Source of the DNA: Streptomyces sp. NBRC 110035
GTDB taxonomy: Bacteria; Actinomycetota; Actinomycetes; Streptomycetales; Streptomycetaceae
Length of the DNA stretch: 64,000 nt
Assembly: GCF_000829695.1 (NCBI RefSeq)
Contig: NZ_BBNN01000031.1
Span: forward strand, 106,128-170,127
Direction: 5' to 3'
Each line of letters opens with the position of its first letter. Position 1 is the stretch's first letter. A program made the translations under genes and the position numbers. Shown here piece by piece: positions 8,609-17,751 of this stretch. The notes under the pieces were generated by a model, which was not told where the DNA came from, did not search any database, and was given only the letters and a program-made list of their open reading frames with translations.

Positions 8609-8732
8609 GAGGGACGACCGTGACGGGGCGGCGTGCCGGGTGGACGGCGGCCCGGCCCTCGGCGGCGGCCCGGCTGCCGGCGGCAGGACTCCCGGGCGGG
8701 CCGTCGGGGCCGACGGTGATCGCTGGCTCCAT
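8601..8732 (-). CDS. 43-residue USP minigene (internally deleted universal stress protein)
   Basis: ATG 8732 has a GGAGG site and opens a short frame. Its first residues (MEPAITVGPDGPPGS) match the first strand and loop of a USP, and its last (HPARRPVTVVPHD) match a USP C-terminus; the roughly 100 residues between are missing. The frame is open and ends inside the start of the downstream kinase-like gene. Either a deletion remnant kept as a translational leader, or chance resemblance. A stable fold is unlikely. Confidence 0.5.
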   Translation of the reverse strand: MEPAITVGPDGPPGSPAAGSRAAAEGRAAVHPARRPVTVVPHD

Positions 8733-8922
8733 GGCGCGTGCCTCCGTCTCGTAAGAAGCTGGGACGACGTGAAGGAGTTCGTCCGTCCGGAAGCGCCCGC
8801 CCACCGCGCACGGCACTTCTGCTCGGTCGAGGAGTACCCCATACCTTTCCGCGGCGCATGCGCAGCGGTGGAGGGGTGGAACCCGGACGGACGGGATCTC
8901 GGGACGAGAGGAGACATGAACG

Positions 8923-9744
8923 GTGACGATTCCCCTGGTGGTCGGCGTCGACGGGTCCGAGGCGAGCCTGGAGGCGGTGGACTGGGCTGCCGCCGAGGCG
9001 GCCCGGCACACGGTCCCCCTCCACCTGGTGCACGCGGCGGCACCGGAGCAGGAGGCGTCCGACGTGATCGGCGCTGCCTCGGAGCGTGCCGGGAAGGGTG
9101 CCCCCGCGGTGCGGTTGTCGAGCGAGGTGCTGCAGGAGGACGCCGCCTCCGCCCTGATCGGCAAGGGCCGCAACGCGTTCGCGCTGGTGCTCGGCTCCAG
9201 GGGACAGGGCGACCTTGCCGGGCTCCTCCTGGGTTCGGTCGGTCTGGCCGTGGCGGCACGGGCCGACTGCCCGGTCGTGGTGGTGCGGGGCTCGGCGGAA
9301 CACCGGGAAGGCCGGTTCGGGAACGTCGTCGTGGGTGTCGAGGACGGGGAGGGAAGCGATACCGCTGTGGAGTTCGCGTTCCGCGAGGCACACGTACGGC
9401 GCTGTGAGCTGGTGGCGGTACACGCCTGGAGTGCGCCGATCGGCACACCCTCGGAACCTCCGCCCGGCGCGTGGTACGCCCTCGAGGCCCATCGGCGCCC
9501 GCCCGCGCAGGTGCTCGACGACGCCCTGCGGGGCCCTGCGGAGCAGTACCGGGGCACTCCCGTGAACCGCGGGGTGGTCGAGGGACAGGCACGGCATGCG
9601 CTGTTGACGGCCGCGTCGGGCGCGGACCTGCTCGTGGTGGGGGCCGGGAAGCGACATGGGCACTCCGGCCTGCAACTCGGGCTGATCAACCACGCCGTGT
9701 TGCATCACGCGCCGTGTCCGGTCGTGGTCGTGCCGCAGATATGA
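8923..9744 (+). CDS. Universal stress protein, tandem UspA domains
   Basis: 273 residues with two UspA domains. Domain 1 (PLVVGVDGSEAS ... GSRGQGDLAGLLLGSV) keeps the nucleotide loop. Domain 2 (NVVVGVEDGEGS ... LLVVGAGKRHGHSGLQLG) has a diverged loop. GTG 8923 follows GAGAGGAG; the ATG at 8915 is out of frame. It is divergent from the USP minigene/kinase pair and shares a 190-bp intergenic region with it. Confidence 0.93.
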   Translation: MTIPLVVGVDGSEASLEAVDWAAAEAARHTVPLHLVHAAAPEQEASDVIGAASERAGKGAPAVRLSSEVLQEDAASALIGKGRNAFALVLGSRGQGDLAGLLLGSVGLAVAARADCPVVVVRGSAEHREGRFGNVVVGVEDGEGSDTAVEFAFREAHVRRCELVAVHAWSAPIGTPSEPPPGAWYALEAHRRPPAQVLDDALRGPAEQYRGTPVNRGVVEGQARHALLTAASGADLLVVGAGKRHGHSGLQLGLINHAVLHHAPCPVVVVPQI

Positions 9745-10240
9745 CGACGCGTTCCCGGCACCGCGCCGACGGGGCCGGCCGCTCAAGGCTCGCAGGTCCG
9801 TCCCACCGGGGACGGTCGGCCCCGTGACCGGACTCTCCGCTGTCCGGCGGTGACCGGAGAAGCGGTCGGCGCTCGCGTCGGTGTCCCGGCCGACGTGCCG
9901 TACGAGGGCTCCGCGTACAAGATGGTGAATACGGCGGCCGGCCGGTGACGACGCTCTCCCGGCGAGGGTACCGGCAGGCCACTGCTGGAGACGACGATGC
10001 GGAACGGGCAGCGCACCGGTGAAGGGTCCGCCCTCGGCGAGCGCGGGGAGAGAGGTGCCGCCGGCCACCCGGCGGCCCCGGAGCCCCGTCGTGCCCCGGG
10101 CGGCGCTCCCCGGTCCCCTGACCGCCCTCGCCGCACGGGGCCGGCGCCGCGTCGGGGAGGACACGTCGGCACCGGACACGCCCGGAAGGCCTGGGCGAAC
10201 CGCGTCCGGACCGCACCGAGCCGCGCCGAGGAGGACAGCG
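9745..10240. other. Intergenic stretch with one small hairpin
   Basis: No convincing gene in about 500 nt. The only structure noted is an inverted repeat CCGTCCC-accg-GGGACGG at 9798-9815, some 55 nt after the USP stop, which could be a weak terminator. The codon pattern in all frames looks non-coding. Confidence 0.4.
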
Positions 10241-10525
10241 ATGCCGCACACCGTGGAATGGAAGGTTCGTCTCCACCTCTTCGAGGACGAGGGAACGACG
10301 AAGGCACGCGCGGTGGTCGATACCGGAAGCACGGTGCTTACCGGCCACGGAGCCGCGCACCGTAATCCGGCGGACACGGAGGTGCCGGAGATCGGCGACG
10401 AACTGGCGGCGGGCAGGGCCATGGCGGACCTCGGCCGGCAGTTGGTGGACGCCGCCGGACGCGACATCGAGGGCATGGGCGCATCGGGGCCGGCCTCCCG
10501 CCCGGTCTCCGGCTGGCCCACGTGA
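10241..10525 (+). CDS. DUF1876 (dsRBD-like fold) protein
   Basis: 94 residues: MPHTVEWKVRLHLFEDEGTT, then ARAVVDTG and HRNPADTEVPEIGDELAAGRAM. This is the compact alpha/beta pattern of DUF1876, common in actinobacterial stress islands. GAGGAGG precedes ATG 10241. No biochemical role is known. It lies about 150 nt upstream of the DUF1918 fusion gene and may be co-regulated. Confidence 0.85.
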   Translation: MPHTVEWKVRLHLFEDEGTTKARAVVDTGSTVLTGHGAAHRNPADTEVPEIGDELAAGRAMADLGRQLVDAAGRDIEGMGASGPASRPVSGWPT

Positions 10526-10676
10526 CCGACGGGAGCGAAGGGGCCGGGGCGCCTCGCGGGGAAACCGGGCGACGGAGTTCCCACGGTGCGTGTCCCGGAG
10601 GCCGAACAGCCCAAGCCGCCGGACGGCACGCGTGGCACGTTGGACATGGCAACACTCTGAGCAAAGGGCGGCGATC

Positions 10677-11597
10677 ATGCGAGCTCACCTCGGCGACCAC
10701 CTCGTCATCGAAAGCCCGGCGACCGGCGCCACCAGGCGCGACGGCGAGATCGTCGGGCTCCACCACAAGGACGGGACACCCCCGTACGACGTGCGCTGGT
10801 CGGACACACAGGCGGTGACGCTCGTGTTTCCCGGACCCGACGCGCACATCCTGCATCCGGGACACGAGTCCGCGACCGCCCGGGAACAGTCCACGGCCCG
10901 GGAAACGTCCCGTCCGCCGGGCGCGGCCGGGGCGGGTGCCGGTGTGGGTGCGCCCCACTCCAGCGACCTCGGCCGGCGGGTGGCCACCGAACGGGCGCGC
11001 CAGGGTCTGACCCGGGCCGAGACGGCCCGCCGCGCCAGGATGGCGCCCGAGTATCTCGCGTACCTCGAGGAACACCAGGCCGATCCGAGCCTGGCGACGC
11101 TCGTCAACCTGGCCTCGGCACTGAACACCACGGTCCACGCCCTGCGCGGCGGCGGCACCGACATGCCACCGGGCCGGGGAACGGCGCTCGCCCACCCCCG
11201 GCTGCTGGACCTCGGCCCCGAGGAGTGCCGCACCCTGCTGTCCACACACGGGGTGGGGCGCGTCGCGGTGTCGACCGCGGACGGCCCGGCGGTCGTCCCG
11301 GTGAACTACGACGTCGTCGACGGCGCGGTCGCCTTCCGGACCACCCCCGGCTCCGTACCCGCGGCGGCCGTGGGATCGGACACCGCCTTCGAGGTCGACC
11401 ACATGGACGAGGCCATGAGCCAGGGCTGGAGCGTGCTCGCCGTCGGCCCCGCGCGACGGGTCACGGACCCCGACGAGATGCGGCGGCTGAACGAGAACGC
11501 CCACACCGCGCCGTGGGCCGGGGACGAACGCGAGATGTGGGTGTCGATCCGGCCCACCGGTCTGACCGGACGCCGCATCACTCCGGCCGACCGGTGA
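10677..11597 (+). CDS. DUF1918 / XRE helix-turn-helix / FMN-binding (pyridoxamine-oxidase-like) fusion
   Basis: 306 residues in three parts. Residues 1-60 are a DUF1918 (SH3-like) domain (MRAHLGDHLVIES ... YDVRWSD). After a Gly/Ala-rich linker, residues about 95-150 are an XRE-type HTH (LGRRVATERARQGLTRAETA ... YLAYLEEHQADPSLATL). Residues about 165-300 are a split-barrel FMN-binding domain (CRTLLSTHGVGRVAVS, PVNYDVVDG). A flavin- or redox-responsive DNA-binding protein is a reasonable inference. It precedes a nitroreductase, also flavin-dependent. Confidence 0.85.
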   Translation: MRAHLGDHLVIESPATGATRRDGEIVGLHHKDGTPPYDVRWSDTQAVTLVFPGPDAHILHPGHESATAREQSTARETSRPPGAAGAGAGVGAPHSSDLGRRVATERARQGLTRAETARRARMAPEYLAYLEEHQADPSLATLVNLASALNTTVHALRGGGTDMPPGRGTALAHPRLLDLGPEECRTLLSTHGVGRVAVSTADGPAVVPVNYDVVDGAVAFRTTPGSVPAAAVGSDTAFEVDHMDEAMSQGWSVLAVGPARRVTDPDEMRRLNENAHTAPWAGDEREMWVSIRPTGLTGRRITPADR

Positions 11598-11688
11598 AGG
11601 GCACCCTCGCACGGCTCGCGTTGCGCCGCCCGGGCCCGCGGGCCCGGCCCCCGGTCCGCGCCACAGGACCCGGCGAAGGAAGGCCCCG

Positions 11689-12693
11689 GTGAACCAGCGA
11701 CCCGAACCGGAACCGCTGTCCGACGAGCGTGTGGCCGCCCTGGTCGGCGACGCCGCTGCCGCACCGTCGATGCACAACGTCCAGCCGTGGCGATTCCACT
11801 ACGTCCGGGGCAGCCACACCCTCCACCTGCGCGCGGATCCCGACCGCGTCCTGCCGCACGCCGACCCCGACAGCCGCGCCCTGCACCTCGGCTGCGGCGG
11901 CGCTCTGCTGAACCTGCGGGTCGCGGCGGTCCACGAAGGCCTGCACCCGGCGGCCCGCCTGCTGCCCGACCAGGCCGACCCGGCGCTGCTCGCCTCGGTG
12001 CAACTGGCCGGACCCGGGAGCGGTGAGAGCGACCTCGCCCCCCTGTATCCGGCGATTGCCCGCAGGCACAGCAGCCGCTTCCCGTTCGACGAGACGGAGA
12101 TCCCCCCCGAGGTGCGCGCGGCCCTCGTCGACGCCGCACGCCATGAGGGAGCGATGCTGGCCTTCCCCTCCCCGTGGCACCTCGATGAGGTGCTGGGGCT
12201 GCTCGAGGAGGCCGAGGCACGCAACCTCACCGACCGCGGCAGCGACGAGGACCTGGCGCGATGGACCCGCATCGACGTCCCGCCCGGGGAGAAGGTCTCG
12301 GACGGTGTTCCCGGCTACGCCTTCGGACCACGCAAGCGGGGCGGCAAGGCCCCCATGCGTGACTTCGCCGGGCCCAGGCCGGTGGCAGGCCGTGACAGCA
12401 CCGAGTTCGAACGGACGCCGCAGCTGGCGGTTCTCAGCACGGTCCGTGACGGTCCCGAGGACTGGCTGAGCGCCGGGCAGGCCATGGAGCGCGTCCTGCT
12501 GCTGGCCACCCTGGAGGGCCTGTCCAGTTCCTTCGCCACCCAGGCCCTCGAGTGGGGGGACCTGCGCTGGCCCCTGCGCGACCCCGTCTCGGGTACGGGC
12601 CACCCACAGATCGTGCTGCGCCTCGGATACGGCCCCACAGGCCCCGCCACACCACGCCGACCGGTGGCGGACGTACTCGACATCCAGCCCTGA
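11689..12693 (+). CDS. Acg-like nitroreductase-family protein
   Basis: 334 residues of the duplicated nitroreductase type related to the DosR-regulated Acg proteins of mycobacteria: AAAAPSMHNVQPWRF at the N-terminus, RRHSSRFPFDE in the middle and a second half with ATLEGLSSSFATQALEW. Acg proteins bind FMN but lack ordinary nitroreductase activity and may store flavin. GTG 11689 has GGAAGG upstream. It follows the DUF1918 fusion by 91 nt on the same strand, as in other dormancy gene sets. Confidence 0.9.
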   Translation: MNQRPEPEPLSDERVAALVGDAAAAPSMHNVQPWRFHYVRGSHTLHLRADPDRVLPHADPDSRALHLGCGGALLNLRVAAVHEGLHPAARLLPDQADPALLASVQLAGPGSGESDLAPLYPAIARRHSSRFPFDETEIPPEVRAALVDAARHEGAMLAFPSPWHLDEVLGLLEEAEARNLTDRGSDEDLARWTRIDVPPGEKVSDGVPGYAFGPRKRGGKAPMRDFAGPRPVAGRDSTEFERTPQLAVLSTVRDGPEDWLSAGQAMERVLLLATLEGLSSSFATQALEWGDLRWPLRDPVSGTGHPQIVLRLGYGPTGPATPRRPVADVLDIQP

Positions 12694-12873
12694 CGTGCCT
12701 TCGTGCCGGCTCTCTGCGAACCGTCGGACCTGTTCGCCGGCCCCGGTGGTCGTACGCATCGAGGCCGGGAAGGCTTCCAGCCGGTCGCTGCGGCTGCGGC
12801 GGTCCGCGGGTAGTGCGACCGTATTGGCAGGGGATCTGCCATCGCCCGCACAGGACGGAAGGTGAGGGACACC

Positions 12874-13749
12874 ATGGAACCCCCGCTGGTCACAGGCGTC
12901 GACGGGTCGGACTGCAGCCTTCGGGCAGTGGACTGGGCGGTGGACGAAGCGGCGCGCCTCGGCGTGCCCCTGCGCCTCATCCACGCCTCCTTGTGGGAAC
13001 GCTACGAAGGAGCACTCCCCTCCCTCGGGACCGATCGCCCCGCCGAACAGGTCATGGCGGAGCACATCATCGCCTCGAGCCTGGAACGTGCCCGGCTGCG
13101 CAATCCCGAGGTGAAAGTGTCGGGCGACCTGCTGCCCGACGATGCCGTGTCCGCGCTGCTGCATGCGGGACGCGAGGCATTCGCCCTGGTCACGGGCTCA
13201 CGCGGGCGAGGCGGGATGACCGGGCTGCTCCTGGGCTCGGTCAGCCTCACGGTGGCGGCCCGCGCGTTGTGTCCGGTCCTCGTCGTCCGTGGCTCGGAGC
13301 GCAGCCGGCAGGGCCTCTTCGGTCGGATGGTGGTCGGGGTCGGCGACTCGACCACGGGCTCGGGCGCGGTACGGTTCGCCTTCCGGGAGGCCGAGGCGCG
13401 CGGCTGCCCCCTTGATGCCGTGCGGGCCTGGCGCCGCCCGGCCCATGAGCACGTGGACCATCCCCTTCTCGCCGACGATGCCGCCGGCGCCCGCGAGGAA
13501 CGCGCCTCGGCCAACCTCACCGAGGCGCTGCACGAGGAGCTCCGGGACCACCCCGGGGTCGAGGTCCGCCGCAGGCCGGTCGAAGGCCCCGCCCACCGGG
13601 TTCTCCTGGACGCGGCAGCCGAAGCCGACCTGGTCGTCGTCGGCGCTGTGCGGCGGCGCGGCCACTTCGGTCTGCAACTCGGCCGCACCGCCCACGCCCT
13701 GCTGCACCACTCCGAGTGCCCGGTCGCCGTGGTCCCTCAGCGGGCCTGA
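12874..13749 (+). CDS. Universal stress protein, tandem UspA domains
   Basis: 291 residues, two UspA domains: PLVTGVDGSDCS with GSRGRGGMTGLLLGSV, and MVVGVGDSTTGS with VVVGAVRRRGHFGLQLG. The second loop is diverged, as in the USP at 8923, so these two are close paralogs. ATG 12874 is preferred over GTG 12862 because GTGAGGG sits at normal spacing before it. It lies just upstream of the GH65 gene and is probably co-transcribed with it. Confidence 0.93.
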   Translation: MEPPLVTGVDGSDCSLRAVDWAVDEAARLGVPLRLIHASLWERYEGALPSLGTDRPAEQVMAEHIIASSLERARLRNPEVKVSGDLLPDDAVSALLHAGREAFALVTGSRGRGGMTGLLLGSVSLTVAARALCPVLVVRGSERSRQGLFGRMVVGVGDSTTGSGAVRFAFREAEARGCPLDAVRAWRRPAHEHVDHPLLADDAAGAREERASANLTEALHEELRDHPGVEVRRRPVEGPAHRVLLDAAAEADLVVVGAVRRRGHFGLQLGRTAHALLHHSECPVAVVPQRA

Positions 13750-13798
13750 GCGCCGTCCTGTGGGCCGCCTCGTGGGAGAGGAGGAGGGAGCGCCGCGG

Positions 13799-16195
13799 AT
13801 GCCGGAGTGGACGTGGGAGTACGAGGGGTACGACCCTGCTGCCGAACGGTTGCGGGAAGCGCTGTGCACCCTCGGCAACGGCTACTTCGCCACCCGCGGC
13901 GCGGTGCCCGAGAGCAGAGCGGGCGTGGTGCACTGCCCGGGTACCTACGCAGCCGGCTGCTACAACCGGCTGGAGTCGACCGTGGCGGGGCAGCGGGTGG
14001 CGAACGAGGATCTGGTCAACCTGCCGAACTGGCTGCTCCTGCGGTTCCGTTGCCGTCCCGCCGACGGACCTTGGGGACCCTGGTTCTCCCCGGACACCTG
14101 CGCCCTGCTCGACCACCGGCACACTCTGGACCTGCGCCGCGGCACGCTGACCCGCACGCTTCGCTACCGGGACGACGCGGGCGTCGTGGGTGTGGAGCAG
14201 GTCCGCCTCGTCCACATGAGGCACCCTCATCTGGCCGCGCTGCGGACGGTCTTCACGGCCGAGGACTGGTCGGGAGAGATCGAGGTCGAGTCCGCCCTGG
14301 ACGGCGGTGTGACCAACGGCAACGTGCACCGTTACCGGGCTCTCAACCGCCGTCACCTGACGCGGGTGGCCACAGGGGTGGAAGAGCCCGACAGGGTGTG
14401 GCTGCGCTGCCGCACCAGCGCCTCCGACATCACGATCGCCATGGCGGCCCGGACCGCCGTCCCCGGACAGCGGCCCGTCTCCCGGGGATCGCGTCCCGCC
14501 CCTCGGCGTGCCGCGCATCGCGTCGTGGTCCGCGTCGCGCCGGGCCGGGCCGTCGGCGTGGAGAAGACCGTGGCACTGCACACCTCACGCGACACGGCGA
14601 TCTCCAATCCGCTCGATGCGGCCCTCGACCGGGTGACCGTGGCCCCGGACTTCCCCGCACTCATGACCTCCCACGCCGCCGCCTGGGCGCAGTTGTGGCG
14701 GCGAGCGGAGGTCGAGGTGCCCGGCGAGGCCGGTCGTGTCCTGCGCCTGCACCAGTTCCACGTCCTGCAGACACTGTCACCGCACACCGCGGAACTGGAC
14801 GTGGGAGTGCCGGCCCGGGGGCTGCACGGCGAGGCGTACCGGGGCCATGTGTTCTGGGACGAGCTGTTCGTGCTGCCGTACCTGAACCTGCACTTTCCGG
14901 AGGTTTCCCGGGCCTTGCTGACGTACCGGCACCGGCGTCTGCCGCAGGCGTGCCGGGCGGCGGCCGCAGCAGGCCGGACAGGCGCGATGTACCCGTGGCA
15001 GAGCGGCAGCGACGGCCGTGAGGAGACCCAGGAACTGCATCTCAACCCCCGCTCGGGACGCTGGTTGCCGGATCACTCCCGGCTCCAGCACCACGTCGGC
15101 TCGGCCGTCGCCTACAACGTGTGGCAGTACTGCGAGGCCACCGGCGACATCGAGTTCCTCCACACCAAGGGGGCGGAGATGCTGCTGCACATCGCCCGCT
15201 TCTGGGCGGACACGGCGGAGTTCGCCCCCGGGACGGGCCGTTACCGCATCCGTGGGGTGATGGGCCCCGACGAGTACCACGACGGCTACCCGGACTCCGT
15301 CCGGCCCGGCCTGGACGACAACGCGTACACCAACGTCACCGCTGCATGGGTCCTCGGCCGTGCCCTGGACCTCGTGCGACGGCTTCCCTCGTGGCACCGG
15401 GAGGAACTGTTCGACCGCATGGGGCTGGACGGCGACGAACTCCTGAAGTGGGAGGAGGTGTCCCGACGGCTGCGCGTGCCGTACCACCAGGGCGTCATCA
15501 GTCAGTTCGAAGGCTACGGCGACCTGGCCGAGCTGGACTGGGACGGCTACCGCGAGCGGTACGACAGCATCCGGAGGCTGGACCGGATACTGGAGTCCGA
15601 GGGCGACGCGGTCAACCGGTACAAGGCGTCCAAACAGGCTGACGTCCTGATGCTCGGCTACCTCTTCTCCCCCGCGGAGCTGCGGAAGGTGTTCCGGCGC
15701 CTGGGGTACGCGATGGACGACGAGATCTGGCGCAGGACCGTCGACTACTACCTGCGGCGCACCAGCCACGGCTCCACCCTCAGCGGGCTCGTCCACGGCT
15801 GGGTCCTCGCCCGGGTCGGACGGGCCGAGGCATGGCGGTACTCCCGGGAGGCACTGGAGTCGGACATCGCCGATCTCCAGGGTGGCACGACCGGCGAAGG
15901 CATCCATCTCGGTGCCATGGCCGGGACCCTCGACATGGTTCAGCGCGGCCTGACGGGACTGGAGACCCGTGAGGACGCGCTGTGGCTGGACCCCGTGCCG
16001 CTTCCGGCGCTGTCCGAGTACGGGTTCTCACTGCGCTATCGCGGTCACTGGGGTGTCGGTGTGCGGCTGCGGAGCGGACGGTTGCGGATCGACGTGCCCG
16101 ATTCGGAACAGTCACCGATCCGCGTGGTACTGGCCGACCGGGCTGTCACGGTCGCACCGGGAGAGACCTGCACGCTGGCGCTGCCGGCGGGCTGA
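13799..16195 (+). CDS. Glycoside hydrolase family 65 disaccharide phosphorylase
   Basis: 798 residues, the normal GH65 length. It has the N-terminal beta-sandwich (LGNGYFATRGA, with YNRLE nearby), the (alpha/alpha)6 barrel with GHVFWDELFVLPY, the general-acid segment IRGVMGPDEYHDG (Glu) and the phosphate-binding TSHGSTLS. Members phosphorolyse maltose, trehalose, kojibiose or related disaccharides to beta-glucose 1-phosphate; the specificity cannot be read here. ATG 13799 follows a GGAGGAGGGAG stretch. The association with USPs suggests mobilising reserve sugar under stress. Confidence 0.92.
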   Translation: MPEWTWEYEGYDPAAERLREALCTLGNGYFATRGAVPESRAGVVHCPGTYAAGCYNRLESTVAGQRVANEDLVNLPNWLLLRFRCRPADGPWGPWFSPDTCALLDHRHTLDLRRGTLTRTLRYRDDAGVVGVEQVRLVHMRHPHLAALRTVFTAEDWSGEIEVESALDGGVTNGNVHRYRALNRRHLTRVATGVEEPDRVWLRCRTSASDITIAMAARTAVPGQRPVSRGSRPAPRRAAHRVVVRVAPGRAVGVEKTVALHTSRDTAISNPLDAALDRVTVAPDFPALMTSHAAAWAQLWRRAEVEVPGEAGRVLRLHQFHVLQTLSPHTAELDVGVPARGLHGEAYRGHVFWDELFVLPYLNLHFPEVSRALLTYRHRRLPQACRAAAAAGRTGAMYPWQSGSDGREETQELHLNPRSGRWLPDHSRLQHHVGSAVAYNVWQYCEATGDIEFLHTKGAEMLLHIARFWADTAEFAPGTGRYRIRGVMGPDEYHDGYPDSVRPGLDDNAYTNVTAAWVLGRALDLVRRLPSWHREELFDRMGLDGDELLKWEEVSRRLRVPYHQGVISQFEGYGDLAELDWDGYRERYDSIRRLDRILESEGDAVNRYKASKQADVLMLGYLFSPAELRKVFRRLGYAMDDEIWRRTVDYYLRRTSHGSTLSGLVHGWVLARVGRAEAWRYSREALESDIADLQGGTTGEGIHLGAMAGTLDMVQRGLTGLETREDALWLDPVPLPALSEYGFSLRYRGHWGVGVRLRSGRLRIDVPDSEQSPIRVVLADRAVTVAPGETCTLALPAG

Positions 16196-16438
16196 CCGCC
16201 CCGGCACGGACGGGGTGCTGCGGCCCCTGGAGGAGCACGGGATCCAGCGGCTGCCGGGCGTGCGGGGCTCCCGCTTCACCGAGGTCGTCCGCGCGGCGTC
16301 CCGACCACTCGGCGGGGTCCGGGCCCTCGGGGGTCCTTTCCCTGTGCCCGCCCGGGTCGCGCGGCCCGGCACCGCGCCGTGCAGATGCACGGCACCGGAC
16401 CGCGCGACCTGATCGGACGCTCATGAGGAGAGGACCCC

Positions 16439-17095
16439 TTACTGGAAGGCGGCACGGATTTCCTGCTCGGTTGCGGCGTGGGACACGACGAGGAGTTCGT
16501 CGCCGGGCCTCAGCCGCATCTCGGGGGCGGGAACGGTGGGCCGGCCGTCGCGGACGACGGTCGCGACGACCGTTCCCGCGGGCAGGGCGATCCCGGTGAG
16601 CGTGTGGCCTGCGGCGCGGGACTGCGGCGTGATGACGGTTTCGATGGCGTCGACGCCCGCCTTGCTCAGGCGCAGCAGGGCGACGGTGTCGGTGGCGCCG
16701 GTGGCTTCCTCGATGAGGGAGATCAGGGGGGTGGCGGCGGGGACCGCGGTGTCCACTCCCCATCTCTGGTCGAAGAGCCACGTGTTCTCCGTGTCGTTGA
16801 CCCGCGCCACGACCTTGGGAACGGCGAAGTGCCGCTTGGCGAGGAGACTGGTCACGAGGTTGTCCTCGTCGTGGCCGGTGGTGGCGATGACGAGGTCGGC
16901 GGTGAGTGCTCCGGCGCGCTCGAGGAAGGCGGGATCACAGGCGTCCCCCGCCATGAGGCGTGCGGGCACACGGCCTTCGAGTTCGGCGATCCGGTCGTCG
17001 TCGATGTCGACGAGGGTGACGTCGTTGCGGGCTGCGGCCAGGACCTGGGCGATCTGGGTGCCCAGGCGTCCTGCACCGGCGATGAGGGCTTTCAT
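16439..17095 (-). CDS. TrkA-type potassium channel/transport regulatory protein (NAD-binding RCK)
   Basis: 218 residues: an RCK-N Rossmann domain (KALIAGAGRLGTQIAQ, TLVDIDDDRIAELE, GDACDPAFLERAGA) and an RCK-C domain from about residue 140 (MRLRPGDELLVVS). Such proteins gate Trk/Ktr or related channels by binding NAD(H)/ATP. ATG 17095 overlaps the preceding TrkA-like stop by 4 nt (ATGA). No membrane Trk/Ktr subunit is present nearby, so the partner is unknown. Confidence 0.9.
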   Translation of the reverse strand: MKALIAGAGRLGTQIAQVLAAARNDVTLVDIDDDRIAELEGRVPARLMAGDACDPAFLERAGALTADLVIATTGHDEDNLVTSLLAKRHFAVPKVVARVNDTENTWLFDQRWGVDTAVPAATPLISLIEEATGATDTVALLRLSKAGVDAIETVITPQSRAAGHTLTGIALPAGTVVATVVRDGRPTVPAPEMRLRPGDELLVVSHAATEQEIRAAFQ

Positions 17096-17751
17096 GTGCC
17101 CAGCTCCTTGCCCAGGAAGCCGCGCAGTCTGCCGAGGGAGGTGGCGGCGACAGCGAAGGTGACCAGATCTCCGGGCTCGGCCGGGGTGTTGTGCGCGGGG
17201 ACGAACGAACGGCCCGCCCGGGTGACCTCGACGACGTGCACCTCGCCGTCGACGCCGAACTCGGTCAGGCGCCGCCCGGCGAGGTAGTCGGGCAGCTGCG
17301 AGCGGATCAGCAGTGTCTCACCGTTGCCGAAGGTCAGTTCGGGCGTGAGGTGGCGGTGCAGCAGCATCTGGTGGATCCGGTGCACGGTCCAGCGGACGCC
17401 GGCGATGGTGGGGATGCCGAGCTCGCCGTAGAGGTCGGCGCGGCGGGGGTCGTGGACGCGGGCCAGGACGATCGGCACCCGATAGGTCTCCTTGGCCGTC
17501 CGCGCGCTGACGATGTTGCTGTTGCCGCCCGGGGCGACGGCGACGAACGCGTCCGCGTGCTCGATACCGGCGGCCTCGAGGACCGTACGGCTGTATCCGT
17601 TGCCCTCGTGGAACCTGCCCGGGAAGCCGGTGGGCAGCAGCCTGCGGCTCCTGGCCACGCGGTCCACGACGCGTACGTCGTTGCCTTCGGCGGCGAGGCG
17701 GGCGGCGAGCAGCGACCCGACCCGCCCGCAGCCGACGATGATCACTCTCAT
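17092..17751 (-). CDS. TrkA-type NAD-binding regulatory protein
   Basis: 219 residues: RVIIVGCGRVGSLLAARL dinucleotide-binding motif, then EGNGYSRTVLEAAG, and an RCK-C-like domain with AEPGDLVTFAV. ATG 17751 overlaps the P-type ATPase stop (ATGA), and its own stop overlaps the next TrkA gene, so the three form a tight operon. The cation ATPase partner suggests a role in monovalent or divalent cation homeostasis. It is diverged from the other TrkA-like copy, so the pair may form a heteromeric ring (inference). Confidence 0.88.
   Translation of the reverse strand: MRVIIVGCGRVGSLLAARLAAEGNDVRVVDRVARSRRLLPTGFPGRFHEGNGYSRTVLEAAGIEHADAFVAVAPGGNSNIVSARTAKETYRVPIVLARVHDPRRADLYGELGIPTIAGVRWTVHRIHQMLLHRHLTPELTFGNGETLLIRSQLPDYLAGRRLTEFGVDGEVHVVEVTRAGRSFVPAHNTPAEPGDLVTFAVAATSLGRLRGFLGKELGT

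Noticed and set aside
9798..9815. DosR-type operator
   Set aside because: The arms are oriented CCC...GGG, opposite to GGGAC...GTCCC; more like a hairpin.
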